Positions 14,527-21,160 of a stretch of 22,328 bases of DNA are shown piece after piece; the stretch's first letter is position 1; the number at the start of each line of letters is the position of its first letter. Where the stretch lies: assembly GCA_900553805.1 (NCBI GenBank), contig USEU01000033.1:1-22328 (forward strand). Direction: 5' to 3'. Both the position numbers and the translations under genes were made by a program. The notes below the pieces were generated by a model. That model did no database searches. It was not told the origin of the DNA and saw only the letters and a list, made by a program, of their open reading frames with translations. This DNA is from an uncultured Eubacteriales bacterium. GTDB taxonomy: Bacteria > Bacillota > Clostridia > Oscillospirales > Oscillospiraceae.

Positions 14527-15567
14527 ATGAGTCTGGAATTTTCCGAAGGGCTGGAAGCGCCCATCATTACTCCCACCTTTGTGCCCCAGGATGCGGCAGA
14601 GATCGGCCTGCGGCCCAAGCTGCTGGCGGACTACACCGGCCAGGAGAAGGCAAAGGGGAATCTTTCCGTCTACATCGAGGCAGCCCGGCAGCGGGGGGAA
14701 TGCCTTGACCACACCCTGCTCTATGGCCCTCCCGGCCTGGGCAAGACCACCCTGGCGGGGGTCATTGCCAACGAGATGGGGGTGAACATCCGCATTACCT
14801 CCGGCCCCGCCATTGAAAAGCCCGGCGACCTGGCGGCGCTGCTGACCAACCTGAACCCCGGGGACATTCTGTTCATCGACGAGATCCACCGCCTGAACCG
14901 GGTGGTAGAGGAAATTCTATACCCCGCCATGGAGGATTTCGCCATTGATATCATCGTGGGCAAGGGCCCCAGCGCCAACTCCATCCGTCTGGATCTGCCC
15001 AAATTCACCCTGGTGGGAGCAACCACCCGGGCGGGCCAGCTGTCCGCCCCCCTGCGGGACCGCTTCGGTGTCTCGCTGCGGCTGGAGCTGTACAAAACGG
15101 AGGAGCTGGCCCGGATCGTCACCCGCTCCGCCGCCATCCTGGGCATGCAGATTGACCCGCAGGGCGCGGTGGAGATTGCCTCCCGCAGCCGGGGCACGCC
15201 CCGGATCGCCAACCGCTTCCTGCGCCGGGTGCGGGACTTCGCCCAGATCATGGGCGACGGCACCATCACCAAGGAGGCCGCCGACATGGCCCTGAGCCGG
15301 CTGGAGGTGGACAAGCTGGGCCTGGACGCCATCGACCGCCGGATGCTCACCGCCATCATCCGCAACTATAACGGCGGCCCCGTGGGCCTGGAAACTCTGG
15401 CCGCCACCATCGGCGAGGAGGCCGTCACTCTGGAGGATGTTTATGAGCCGTACCTGATGCAGCTGGGCTTTTTGACCCGGACCCCCCGGGGGCGCTGCGT
15501 CACCCAGCTGGCCTATGACCATCTGCACATCCCCTACGAGGGGCAGACCCAATTCAGTCTTTCGTGA
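14527..15567 (+). CDS. ruvB: Holliday junction branch-migration ATPase RuvB
   Basis: A 346-residue AAA+ motor that drives branch migration with RuvA. Walker A is GPPGLGKTT (67-75), Walker B LFIDEIH (115-121), sensor 1 lies in VGATTRAG, and the arginine finger region in [14 protein letters not shown]. The C-terminal winged helix is present ([15 protein letters not shown] to [16 protein letters not shown]). GAGGT precedes the ATG. No convincing terminator follows; the next gene has its own strong promoter. Confidence 0.97.
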   Translation: MSLEFSEGLEAPIITPTFVPQDAAEIGLRPKLLADYTGQEKAKGNLSVYIEAARQRGECLDHTLLYGPPGLGKTTLAGVIANEMGVNIRITSGPAIEKPGDLAALLTNLNPGDILFIDEIHRLNRVVEEILYPAMEDFAIDIIVGKGPSANSIRLDLPKFTLVGATTRAGQLSAPLRDRFGVSLRLELYKTEELARIVTRSAAILGMQIDPQGAVEIASRSRGTPRIANRFLRRVRDFAQIMGDGTITKEAADMALSRLEVDKLGLDAIDRRMLTAIIRNYNGGPVGLETLAATIGEEAVTLEDVYEPYLMQLGFLTRTPRGRCVTQLAYDHLHIPYEGQTQFSLS

Positions 15568-15609
15568 TCGTCCGCGCATCGCGCGCAGTTGTCCACGGTT
15601 GGCATAGTG

Positions 15610-15679
15610 CATAAATGTGATAAATTCTTAAAGAAAATTTTCATAAAGGATTGACAACCCCCGCGCAAGTGTGTATAAT
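15610..15679 (+). promoter_or_regulatory. Very strong sigma-A promoter with AT-rich upstream element
   Basis: A perfect TTGACA (15651-15656) and a perfect TATAAT (15674-15679) are separated by exactly 17 bp. Upstream, 15610-15650 is AT-rich with A- and T-runs (AAAGAAAATTTTCATAAA), like an UP element. In this GC-rich region such a match is exceptional and predicts high constitutive transcription of the zinc-ribbon gene. Confidence 0.92.
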
Positions 15680-15687
15680 GCTTGGCA

Positions 15688-15705
15688 GTGGTCGCATTTG
15701 ACCAC
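15688..15705 (+). promoter_or_regulatory. Hairpin near the 5' end of the zinc-ribbon mRNA
   Basis: GTGGTC (15688-15693) pairs with GACCAC (15700-15705) around a 6-nt loop, starting 1-3 nt from the expected transcription start. The remaining leader of about 75 nt is unstructured by eye. A 5'-terminal stem often protects mRNA from decay; that role here is inference. Confidence 0.5.
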
Positions 15706-15781
15706 ATAATCCAGACCCTGCGTATTCAACCATTCCGGTAGACTTTCACGGGGCAAATATAATGGAGAGAGGTATTTCCAA

Positions 15782-16060
15782 ATGTACGAAGATAAGACTT
15801 TGAAGTGCAAAGATTGCGGTCAGGAGTTTGTTTTCACCGCCGGTGAGCAGGCTTTCTATGCTGAACGCGGCTTCCAGAACGAGCCCCAGCGCTGCAAGGC
15901 ATGCCGTGATGCCCGCAAGAACAGCACTCGTGGCCCCCGTGAGTTCTTCACCGCTACCTGCGCACGCTGCGGCGGCGAGGCAAAGGTTCCCTTCGAGCCC
16001 AAGTCCGACCGTCCCGTGTACTGCAGCGAGTGCTTCGCTCAGATGCGTGCCAACGGCTGA
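15782..16060 (+). CDS. Small zinc-ribbon protein with four CxxC pairs
   Basis: A 92-residue basic protein with CxxC pairs at Cys9/12, 38/41, 60/63 and 81/84, enough for two zinc ribbons. The first half (KCKDCGQEFVFTAGEQAFY to RCKACR) is the probable zinc-ribbon (zf-trcl) domain common in Clostridia and Chloroflexi; the second half pairs TCARCGG with VYCSECF. The molecular role is unknown; nucleic-acid or ribosome binding is a guess. The gene has its own consensus promoter, a GAGAGAGG ribosome site, its own terminator, and codon choice (CGT, GCT, AAG) biased more than in neighbouring genes, all suggesting abundant product. Confidence 0.9.
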   Translation: MYEDKTLKCKDCGQEFVFTAGEQAFYAERGFQNEPQRCKACRDARKNSTRGPREFFTATCARCGGEAKVPFEPKSDRPVYCSECFAQMRANG

Positions 16061-16080
16061 TTGATTTCTTAAAAAATCGC

Positions 16081-16121
16081 CATTGGGGCAGCTCCGTATG
16101 GAGCTGCCCCAATGTGTTTTT
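16081..16121. terminator. Bidirectional terminator between the zinc-ribbon and MATE genes
   Basis: A perfect 15-bp stem (16081-16095 with 16100-16114) with a GTAT loop is followed by TGTTTTT on the plus strand. On the minus strand it is followed by GCGATTTTTT, so it can also end the convergent MATE transcript. Confidence 0.93.
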
Positions 16122-16130
16122 ATGGCAGGA

Positions 16131-16170
16131 AAGCGCCCCAGGCTCCCCCACCAGGGAGCTTGGGGCGCTT
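16131..16170. terminator. Long GC-rich hairpin beside the shared terminator
   Basis: A 17-bp stem (16131-16147 with 16154-16170, one G-U pair when read on the plus strand) has a 6-nt loop. Neither side has a T-run, so it is not a classical terminator by itself; it may back up the 16081-16121 terminator or be a relic of an interspersed repeat. Confidence 0.4.
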
Positions 16171-16203
16171 CGTTGACCGCACGAAACGGGAACCGGCTTC
16201 GGC

Positions 16204-17595
16204 TCACTCGTTTTCAATTGCCAGATTCTGGATCCATTTGCCCTGCTTCAGGAAGATCGCGCCCAGGCCGCCCTTGAGCATATTGGTGCTCTGGCAGATC
16301 AGGTACAGCGGGATGATCGACATGTGAGCGAACCGGCTGAGGACAAAGGCCAGGGGCACCATCACCACCCACACAAAGCCGCTGTCAAACAGGAAGGTGA
16401 TATAGGTCTGTCCGCCGGAGCGCAGGATGAAATAGGCGGCATTGGCCAGCGCATCAAAGGGCATGAACAGCGCGGCGATCAAAATCAGCCGGGTAGCCAG
16501 CGCCCGCACCTCATAAGAGGTATTGTATATATGGGGGAACGCGCCGGAGAGAGCTACTGTCAGCGCGCCGAACAGCACGCCGGAGGTAATGGAGATGGCA
16601 ATCAGCTTGCGGCTGTGATCCCGCACCTCCGCCTCCGGGGCGGAAGCACCCAGCATCTGCCCCATCAGGATCCCGTCCGCCACGCCCATGGACATGAACA
16701 CCACGCTGGTGAGATTGAACAGGGTGGAAGAAATGTTCAGCGCCGGGACCACGTCCAGGCCGCAGGTGGAATAGCACTGGTTCAGGAAGGTCATGCCCGT
16801 GGACCACAGCAGCTCATTGGCCAGCAGCGGCATTCCCTTGACGGTGATGCTGCGCAGCAGCCCGGCAGGGACCGCCATGGAGCGGTAGGCTCCCACGATA
16901 AAGGGATTCTTTTCGGTATGCCGGTGGGTCCACCCGGCCACAATGGCCAGCTCCGCGAAGCGGGAGATCACCGTGGCCAGGGCCGCGCCCTCCACACCCA
17001 TCTCCGGCGCGCCGAAATGGCCGAAGATCAGGATATAGTTCAGCACCAGGTTCACCAGCGTGGCCGCGACGCCGCCCAGCATGGGGACCACCGTCTCGCC
17101 GGTCTCCTTCAGGGTCCCGGCGTAGGCATTGGTGATGGCAAAGGGCAGCAAGCCCGGCAGCATCATTTTCAGATAGGCCCGGCCGTAGTCCAGGATGGCG
17201 GCGGCGTCCGCCGGATCGCCGTCCCCCTTGAGGAACGGGGAGATCAGCGGCGTATCCGCCACGGCGAACAGCACCCCGCCCACCAGGGCGATGCCCAGGC
17301 AGATGAGAATTTTAAAGCGGAACGTGCTGCGGATGCCCTGGGTATCCCCGGAGCCCTGGAACTGGGCGGTAAAGATGCCCGCCCCCGCCGTTGCGCCGAA
17401 GATGCAAAGATTGAACACAAACAGCAGCTGATTCACAATGGAAACGCCGCTCATGGGCAGCGTCCCCACCTGGCCGACCATGATGTTATCCAGCAGAGAT
17501 ACAAAATTCGTAATTCCGTTCTGAACAATGATGGGGATCACGATGGTAATGACCCGCTTGTAAAACGCTCTGTCCCCGATATACCGACTCCGCAT
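16204..17595 (-). CDS. MATE family efflux transporter
   Basis: A 463-residue membrane protein with about 12 spans in two homologous halves, the usual MATE size. MATE proteins export cationic drugs or metabolites using a sodium or proton gradient. Typical segments are PIIVQNGITNFVSLLDNIMVG at the first span, ANAYAG-type motifs (ITNAYAGTLKETGE) before the middle loop, and LYLICQSTNMLKGG near the end. The ATG at 17595 follows AGAGAGG at good spacing and matches where family members begin. The frame is open for about 60 more codons upstream, but no better start is seen. Substrate unknown. Confidence 0.88.
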   Translation of the reverse strand: MRSRYIGDRAFYKRVITIVIPIIVQNGITNFVSLLDNIMVGQVGTLPMSGVSIVNQLLFVFNLCIFGATAGAGIFTAQFQGSGDTQGIRSTFRFKILICLGIALVGGVLFAVADTPLISPFLKGDGDPADAAAILDYGRAYLKMMLPGLLPFAITNAYAGTLKETGETVVPMLGGVAATLVNLVLNYILIFGHFGAPEMGVEGAALATVISRFAELAIVAGWTHRHTEKNPFIVGAYRSMAVPAGLLRSITVKGMPLLANELLWSTGMTFLNQCYSTCGLDVVPALNISSTLFNLTSVVFMSMGVADGILMGQMLGASAPEAEVRDHSRKLIAISITSGVLFGALTVALSGAFPHIYNTSYEVRALATRLILIAALFMPFDALANAAYFILRSGGQTYITFLFDSGFVWVVMVPLAFVLSRFAHMSIIPLYLICQSTNMLKGGLGAIFLKQGKWIQNLAIENE

Positions 17596-17632
17596 AATTA
17601 CCTCTCTTTGATGTCTTTTATACTCATGAACC

Positions 17633-17661
17633 ATTATACTATCACGCTTCCCGCCGAAAAG
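17633..17661 (-). promoter_or_regulatory. Possible promoter of the MATE gene
   Basis: On the minus strand a perfect TATAAT (17638-17633) lies about 38 bp before the MATE start codon. The -35 region is poor: CTTTTC at 17-bp spacing or TTGCTT at 20 bp. The hexamer and its placement support a promoter, but the match is incomplete. Confidence 0.4.
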
Positions 17662-17727
17662 CAAGGCGGAACGCGAAAAAACTTCCCCTGCCCCGTTTTT
17701 ACGGGCAGCGCGCCGCCGCGGCATATT

Positions 17728-17761
17728 GATCGGGCCAGCTACCGCCGTAACTGGCCCGATC
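17728..17761 (-). terminator. Hairpin after the GH31 gene
   Basis: GATCGGGCCAG (17728-17738) pairs with CTGGCCCGATC (17751-17761) around a 12-nt loop, 22 bp past the GH31 stop codon. There is no T-run on the minus strand, so it may attenuate or stabilise the 3' end rather than fully terminate. Confidence 0.45.
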
Positions 17762-17782
17762 GCTCGTTTCATGATTTACAGT

Positions 17783-19720
17783 TTATTTTGTCAGGACGCG
17801 GATGTGCTCCTCGCCGTACTCCTTGGTCTGGCCGTCGTCCAGATACTGCTCGTACTGGGTGCCGGTGCCCAGCAGGGTAACGGTCTCCAGATCCACCTGC
17901 TCCACGCGCTCCGCATCCTCGGCAATGGGGACCAGGCAGTCCTTGCGGATGAAGAACACCACCTGATTGGGCCTGACATGGATCTCGTGATAGCCCTTTT
18001 CCAGCTGACTGGTGTGGAAGGAGCCGTCGTAGAGCACCTTGGTCATGTCCTCCGGCAAATAGACCGTGCGCTTGTTCTTCCGCTTCTCCACCAGGGGCGT
18101 CATCATCAGGCTGTCGCCCACCAGCAGCTGATCCTCCACCTGGGCGGCCTCCTCATCCTCCGGGAAATCAAAGGCCAGGGGCCGGAAATAGAGCTTGCCC
18201 CGCACGGCGGCCTTCATGTACTCGGAGTACAGGTAGGGCAGCAGCCGGTAGCGCAGGCTGACGACGGTGCGGAAATCCTTCTTGCGGAAATAGCGGTAGC
18301 ATTCCTGCCGCCGGGTGCCCTTCATGGCATGGTCGCGCATCAGAGGCGTGAACACGCCGAAGGCCAGCCAGCGCAGCAGCAGCTCCCGGGAGCAATTGCC
18401 GCCGAAGCCGCCGATGTCCGTGCCGATGTACAGGAAGCCGCACATGTTCAGTGACGGCATCTGGTGCACCGCCATTCTCAGATTCTCCCAGCTGGAGGTA
18501 TTGTCCCCCGTCCAGATGCCGCCGTAGCGGTGCGCGCCGATGTAGCTGGAGCGGGAGAACAGCAGATACCGCTTATCCATCAGCTTGTCCAGCTGCTCGC
18601 CCGCGCTCCGGGTCATCAGGTAGCCGAAAGCATTGTGCACATCGTGGTGCACCACCGTTTTGCCGTCGATCTGGTGGAAGAAGTTCTTGTAATCCACCAG
18701 GTTGGTCCCCGGCTGGTAATTGCCGTCGCCGCCGGGAATGAAATCCTTCTTGGAAAGGCGGGAGGTATACTCGCTGTAAAAGATGGCGGGCTCGTTCATG
18801 TCGTTCCAGAAGCCCTCAACGCCCTGCTCGGTATAAAAGGTGTACTGCCTGCCGAACCACTCCCGCGCCTCCGGCTGGAAGAAATCGGTAAAATGGGTCA
18901 GCCCCGGCCAGACGGCAGCCTGGAAGTCCTTGCCCTCCTTATTCTTGCAGAAGTAATTCTTCGCCACGCCCTCCTCGTACACCGGGTTGCCCGGCTCGAT
19001 CTTCAGGCCCGCGTCCACAATGGGCACCAGACGGATGCCCCGCTCCTTCATCTCCTTGCAGAAGTCTCCAAAGTCCGGGAAATTCTTGGGATTGAAGGTA
19101 AAATCGATAAACCGATCCATGTAGTCGATGTCCATGCAGAGGTAATCCAGGTGGATGCCCCGCTTCTGGTAGCCATCGGCCACGGCGCGGAAGTCCGCCT
19201 TGGTCTTGTAACCCCAGCGGCTCTGGCCAAAGCCGAAGGCCCACAGGGGCGGGATGTAGCTGCGGCCGATAATGCGCAGGAACGATTCTGCCACCGCCTT
19301 GTCGCTGTCCTCCCGGATGCTGTACACCGCCACATTGGCGCTGTCGCACTGGACGGAGAGAACGCCCTGGGTGGTCACATCGATGTCAAAAATCACCCTT
19401 GCGGGGGTATCGAAGAAGAAGCCCCAGTGCTCCTGCCCGCTGACGATGATAAAATTGTGCGCGCCGTACAGCGACACCGTATCCGGCCGGTGGTGGGCGT
19501 TGTCCACATTATAGTTGATGAGCCGGCAGCCCCGCTTGTTGATGCCGCGGCTGGTCTCGCCCAGGCCATAGACCCGGTCGCCGTCCTCCAGCGCTCTGGT
19601 AAATTCCAGGCCGTTGCCCAGGGCGCAGGCGGCCAGCCCCTCGGCGTGATTCACGGCGGGGACCTCCTGCACCACCGCATCCAGCTTATACGGGCACCCG
19701 GAAACCCACTTTGTAATCAT
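17783..19720 (-). CDS. GH31 family alpha-glucosidase
   Basis: A 645-residue glycoside hydrolase of family 31, which releases alpha-linked glucose (or related sugars) from the non-reducing end with retention. Catalytic residues are visible: nucleophile Asp307 in WNDMNEP (305-311) and acid/base Asp406 in WTGDN (403-407). The N-terminal galactose-mutarotase-like region (VYGLGETSRGINKRG) and the FGFGQSRWGYK entrance to the barrel are typical. No signal peptide, so it is cytoplasmic and probably acts on imported oligosaccharides. The ATG at 19720 is preceded by AAAAGGAGG. It is shorter than many GH31 enzymes, lacking extra C-terminal domains. It has its own promoter and no sugar transporter beside it; exact specificity is open. 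Confidence 0.93.
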   Translation of the reverse strand: MITKWVSGCPYKLDAVVQEVPAVNHAEGLAACALGNGLEFTRALEDGDRVYGLGETSRGINKRGCRLINYNVDNAHHRPDTVSLYGAHNFIIVSGQEHWGFFFDTPARVIFDIDVTTQGVLSVQCDSANVAVYSIREDSDKAVAESFLRIIGRSYIPPLWAFGFGQSRWGYKTKADFRAVADGYQKRGIHLDYLCMDIDYMDRFIDFTFNPKNFPDFGDFCKEMKERGIRLVPIVDAGLKIEPGNPVYEEGVAKNYFCKNKEGKDFQAAVWPGLTHFTDFFQPEAREWFGRQYTFYTEQGVEGFWNDMNEPAIFYSEYTSRLSKKDFIPGGDGNYQPGTNLVDYKNFFHQIDGKTVVHHDVHNAFGYLMTRSAGEQLDKLMDKRYLLFSRSSYIGAHRYGGIWTGDNTSSWENLRMAVHQMPSLNMCGFLYIGTDIGGFGGNCSRELLLRWLAFGVFTPLMRDHAMKGTRRQECYRYFRKKDFRTVVSLRYRLLPYLYSEYMKAAVRGKLYFRPLAFDFPEDEEAAQVEDQLLVGDSLMMTPLVEKRKNKRTVYLPEDMTKVLYDGSFHTSQLEKGYHEIHVRPNQVVFFIRKDCLVPIAEDAERVEQVDLETVTLLGTGTQYEQYLDDGQTKEYGEEHIRVLTK

Positions 19721-19765
19721 CGCTGTGCCTCCTTTTATACAATAAAAATATAATTTGGCAGGTTC

Positions 19766-19794
19766 AGCATACCACAATTTCATTTTTGATGCAA
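19766..19794 (-). promoter_or_regulatory. Sigma-A promoter of the GH31 gene
   Basis: On the minus strand TTGCAT (19794-19789), a 17-bp spacer and TATGCT (19771-19766) lie about 45 bp before the GH31 start codon. An interrupted palindrome ATGC-AA-GCAT overlaps the -35 hexamer and could be part of an operator. Confidence 0.7.
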
Positions 19795-19865
19795 GCATTT
19801 GCTTTTTTCCCGCGAAAAATGGCATGTCAAATTAATGGGCCGGTTTTTCCATTTTCCGTTCCGGC

Positions 19866-19885
19866 AATGTTTCGTAATGTTTCGT
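19866..19885. repeat. Tandem 10-bp direct repeat between GH31 and tmk promoters
   Basis: AATGTTTCGT occurs twice without a gap (19866-19875 and 19876-19885), an exact one-helical-turn spacing. It lies about 70 bp upstream of the GH31 -35 hexamer and about 95 bp upstream of the tmk -35. Such phased direct repeats often bind regulators side by side; no factor is recognised. The rest of the 314-bp gap (19721-20034) holds the two promoters and AT-rich DNA with nothing else identifiable. Confidence 0.45.
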
Positions 19886-19978
19886 ATCGAGTAAAACGTC
19901 CAACTTTTTAGATTTTTCGGGTAAAAACCGGGGGTTTTATTTTTGTTCAATTGCACAAGGCTCCCTTTTCGATTCCAT

Positions 19979-20007
19979 TTGCCATTCCTGAAAAAATATG
20001 ATATGAT
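19979..20007 (+). promoter_or_regulatory. Sigma-A promoter of tmk
   Basis: TTGCCA (19979-19984), a 17-bp spacer and TATGAT (20002-20007) end 27 bp before the tmk start codon. One or two mismatches to consensus and ideal spacing. Confidence 0.8.
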
Positions 20008-20034
20008 ACTTTAAAACGTCAGAGGAAAGAAGCG

Positions 20035-20697
20035 GTGGACATGGCCAAGGGGAAACTGATCGTGATCGAGGGGCTGGACGGCAGCGGCAAGGGTACCCAG
20101 GCGGCGGAGCTGGCGAAGAATCTGGCTGCCGGAGGCGCGCCGGTGCGCAAGGTCTCCTTCCCGGACTACGCCTCCGACTCTTCCGCGCTGGTGAAAATGT
20201 ACCTGTCCGGCCAGTTTGGAAAGGATCCGCAGGATGTCAACGCCTATGCTGCCTCTACGTTCTATGCCGTGGATCGCTTCGCCTCCTTCAAACGGGACTG
20301 GGGCGGCTTCTACGAAGGCGGCGGCATTGTGGTGGCCGACCGCTACACCACCTCCAACGCCGTGCACCAGTGCAGCAAGCTCCCCCAGGAGCAGTGGGAC
20401 GCATTCCTGGCCTGGCTCTTTGACTTTGAATATCACCTGCTGGGCATCCCCTCCCCCGACCTGGTGGTGTACCTCAGCGTCGACCCGGCGGTGAGCCAGC
20501 GGCTGATGACCGGCCGCTATCAGGGCGACGAGAGCAGGAAGGACATCCACGAGGGGAATCTGGCCTACCTGCGCCGCAGCCGCCTGGCTGCCGAATATTG
20601 CAGCAGCCGCCTGGGCTGGAGGCAGATCGAATGCTGCCGCGGCGGCCAGATGCGCACCGTAGAGGCCATCCAGGCGGACATTCTGGCCCTTATCTGA
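20035..20697 (+). CDS. tmk: Thymidylate kinase (dTMP kinase)
   Basis: A 220-residue P-loop kinase that phosphorylates dTMP to dTDP for DNA synthesis. The P-loop is GLDGSGKGT (residues 14-22), the DRY motif is in VVADRYTTSNAVHQ, and a lid-like segment follows MTGRYQGDESRKD. The GTG start at 20035 is chosen because AGAGGAAAG is at proper distance; an ATG two codons later is possible but then the site is about 15 nt away. It has its own promoter and terminator, so it is monocistronic. Confidence 0.9.
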   Translation: MDMAKGKLIVIEGLDGSGKGTQAAELAKNLAAGGAPVRKVSFPDYASDSSALVKMYLSGQFGKDPQDVNAYAASTFYAVDRFASFKRDWGGFYEGGGIVVADRYTTSNAVHQCSKLPQEQWDAFLAWLFDFEYHLLGIPSPDLVVYLSVDPAVSQRLMTGRYQGDESRKDIHEGNLAYLRRSRLAAEYCSSRLGWRQIECCRGGQMRTVEAIQADILALI

Positions 20698-20703
20698 GCT
20701 CCG

Positions 20704-20730
20704 GCAGGCGGCGCGGGCCGCCTGCTTTTT
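20704..20730 (+). terminator. Rho-independent terminator of tmk
   Basis: GCAGGCGGC (20704-20712) pairs with GCCGCCTGC (20717-20725) around a 4-nt loop, directly followed by TTTTT. It begins 7 bp past the tmk stop codon. Confidence 0.93.
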
Positions 20731-20843
20731 CTGTTATTCCAGCCTTATGCGAAATGGGCATGGGCATTTTTGATCCCTGCCGGTATACAGTATGATTTGC
20801 TACCCCGTTGGGGGTGGATTTTGTCTCAGAAAATCAAAAATTC

Positions 20844-20860
20844 CAGAACATTTTGTTCTG
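20844..20860. promoter_or_regulatory. Perfect 7-bp inverted repeat in the tmk-fhs spacer
   Basis: CAGAACA-TTT-TGTTCTG is a perfect palindrome with a 3-bp spacer. It resembles a LexA-type box (GAAC...GTTC) but the half-sites are 5 bp apart rather than 4, and no gene starts nearby. A possible promoter (TTTTGA, 17 bp, TATGAT) sits at 20768-20796, about 50 bp upstream. Whether a short RNA is made here is open. Confidence 0.35.
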
Positions 20861-20932
20861 TATCACAAATAGGAGCGCTGTTTTGCCCCTCTTGCTCCGC
20901 CGGACAGGGGGACTGAGGCTTCCAAAATGTCA

Positions 20933-20960
20933 TTGGATATGGGAATTTTACCCATTCCAA
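20933..20960. promoter_or_regulatory. Hairpin/inverted repeat upstream of the fhs promoter
   Basis: TTGGA-T-ATGGG (20933-20943) pairs with CCCATTCCAA (20951-20960), 10 bp with one bulged T around AATTTTA. It ends 35 bp before the fhs -35 hexamer and could be an operator or the end of an upstream transcript. The remaining DNA from 20731 to 20995 shows no supported gene. Confidence 0.35.
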
Positions 20961-20995
20961 TTCAGAATAATAGGCCGGTTTTTGCCCAAAAAAGC

Positions 20996-21024
20996 TTGAC
21001 ATTGGCACACGGCGGTGCTATCCT
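20996..21024 (+). promoter_or_regulatory. Sigma-A promoter of fhs
   Basis: A perfect TTGACA (20996-21001), a 17-bp spacer and TATCCT (21019-21024) place the transcription start near 21031, giving a structured leader of about 130 nt before fhs. Confidence 0.82.
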
Positions 21025-21026
21025 AT

Positions 21027-21048
21027 TATCGGTACATGAGTACCGATA
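21027..21048. promoter_or_regulatory. Perfect palindrome at the fhs transcription start
   Basis: TATCGGTAC-ATGA-GTACCGATA is a perfect 9-bp inverted repeat with a 4-bp centre, beginning 2 bp after the -10 hexamer and spanning the expected start site. The position is that of a repressor operator. If only the transcribed part counts, the mRNA would begin with a GGTAC/GTACC stem. No regulator family is recognised. Confidence 0.6.
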
Positions 21049-21060
21049 TACCCAACTCGT

Positions 21061-21130
21061 GCGGTGAGCCATTCCGACGGTCAGCCGCATAAGTCCTGTA
21101 TGTGCCTGAGCCATTCCGACGGCAGGGCGC
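21061..21130 (+). promoter_or_regulatory. Twin-hairpin leader element of fhs
   Basis: A 16-nt sequence, TGAGCCATTCCGACGG, occurs at 21065-21080 and again at 21107-21122. Each copy folds into its own hairpin with a different lower stem: 21061-21088 (9 bp, single bulged G on each side) and 21102-21130 (9 bp, bulged AG on the left and G on the right). In both, CC/GG closes the same 8-nt loop AUUCCGAC, with bulged purines two pairs below on the 5' side. A 13-nt linker joins them, and the fhs ribosome site (AAGGAG, 21145) lies 14 nt past the second. I do not recognise a known riboswitch class. It may bind a protein or a ligand cooperatively. Confidence 0.6.
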
Positions 21131-21160
21131 CAAAATCAGAATACAAGGAGAATGATTAAC

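Noticed and set aside
19788..19802. CcpA cre site overlapping the GH31 promoter
   Set aside because: ATGCAAGCATTTGC lacks the central CG and the final CA of the cre consensus.
19923..19944. Terminator-like AAAACC-GGG-GGTTTT hairpin upstream of tmk
   Set aside because: Only 6 bp, AT-rich arms, and no plus-strand gene ends there; likely chance.
20808..20999. 63-codon plus-strand frame in the tmk-fhs spacer
   Set aside because: Starts at TTG without a ribosome site, has no recognisable domain and spans palindromes and repeat-like sequence.
21061..21130. Guanidine-II (mini-ykkC) twin hairpins
   Set aside because: ACGG occurs in both copies, but it is not presented as a tetraloop closed by a C-G stem, and the gene is not a guanidine exporter or carboxylase.
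21061..21135. ZTP (pfl) or THF riboswitch upstream of fhs
   Set aside because: Gene context fits, but I cannot align the conserved ZTP core (CCGCCUGGGC-type 3' half with pseudoknot) or the THF aptamer to this leader. The twin identical hairpins are not part of either.
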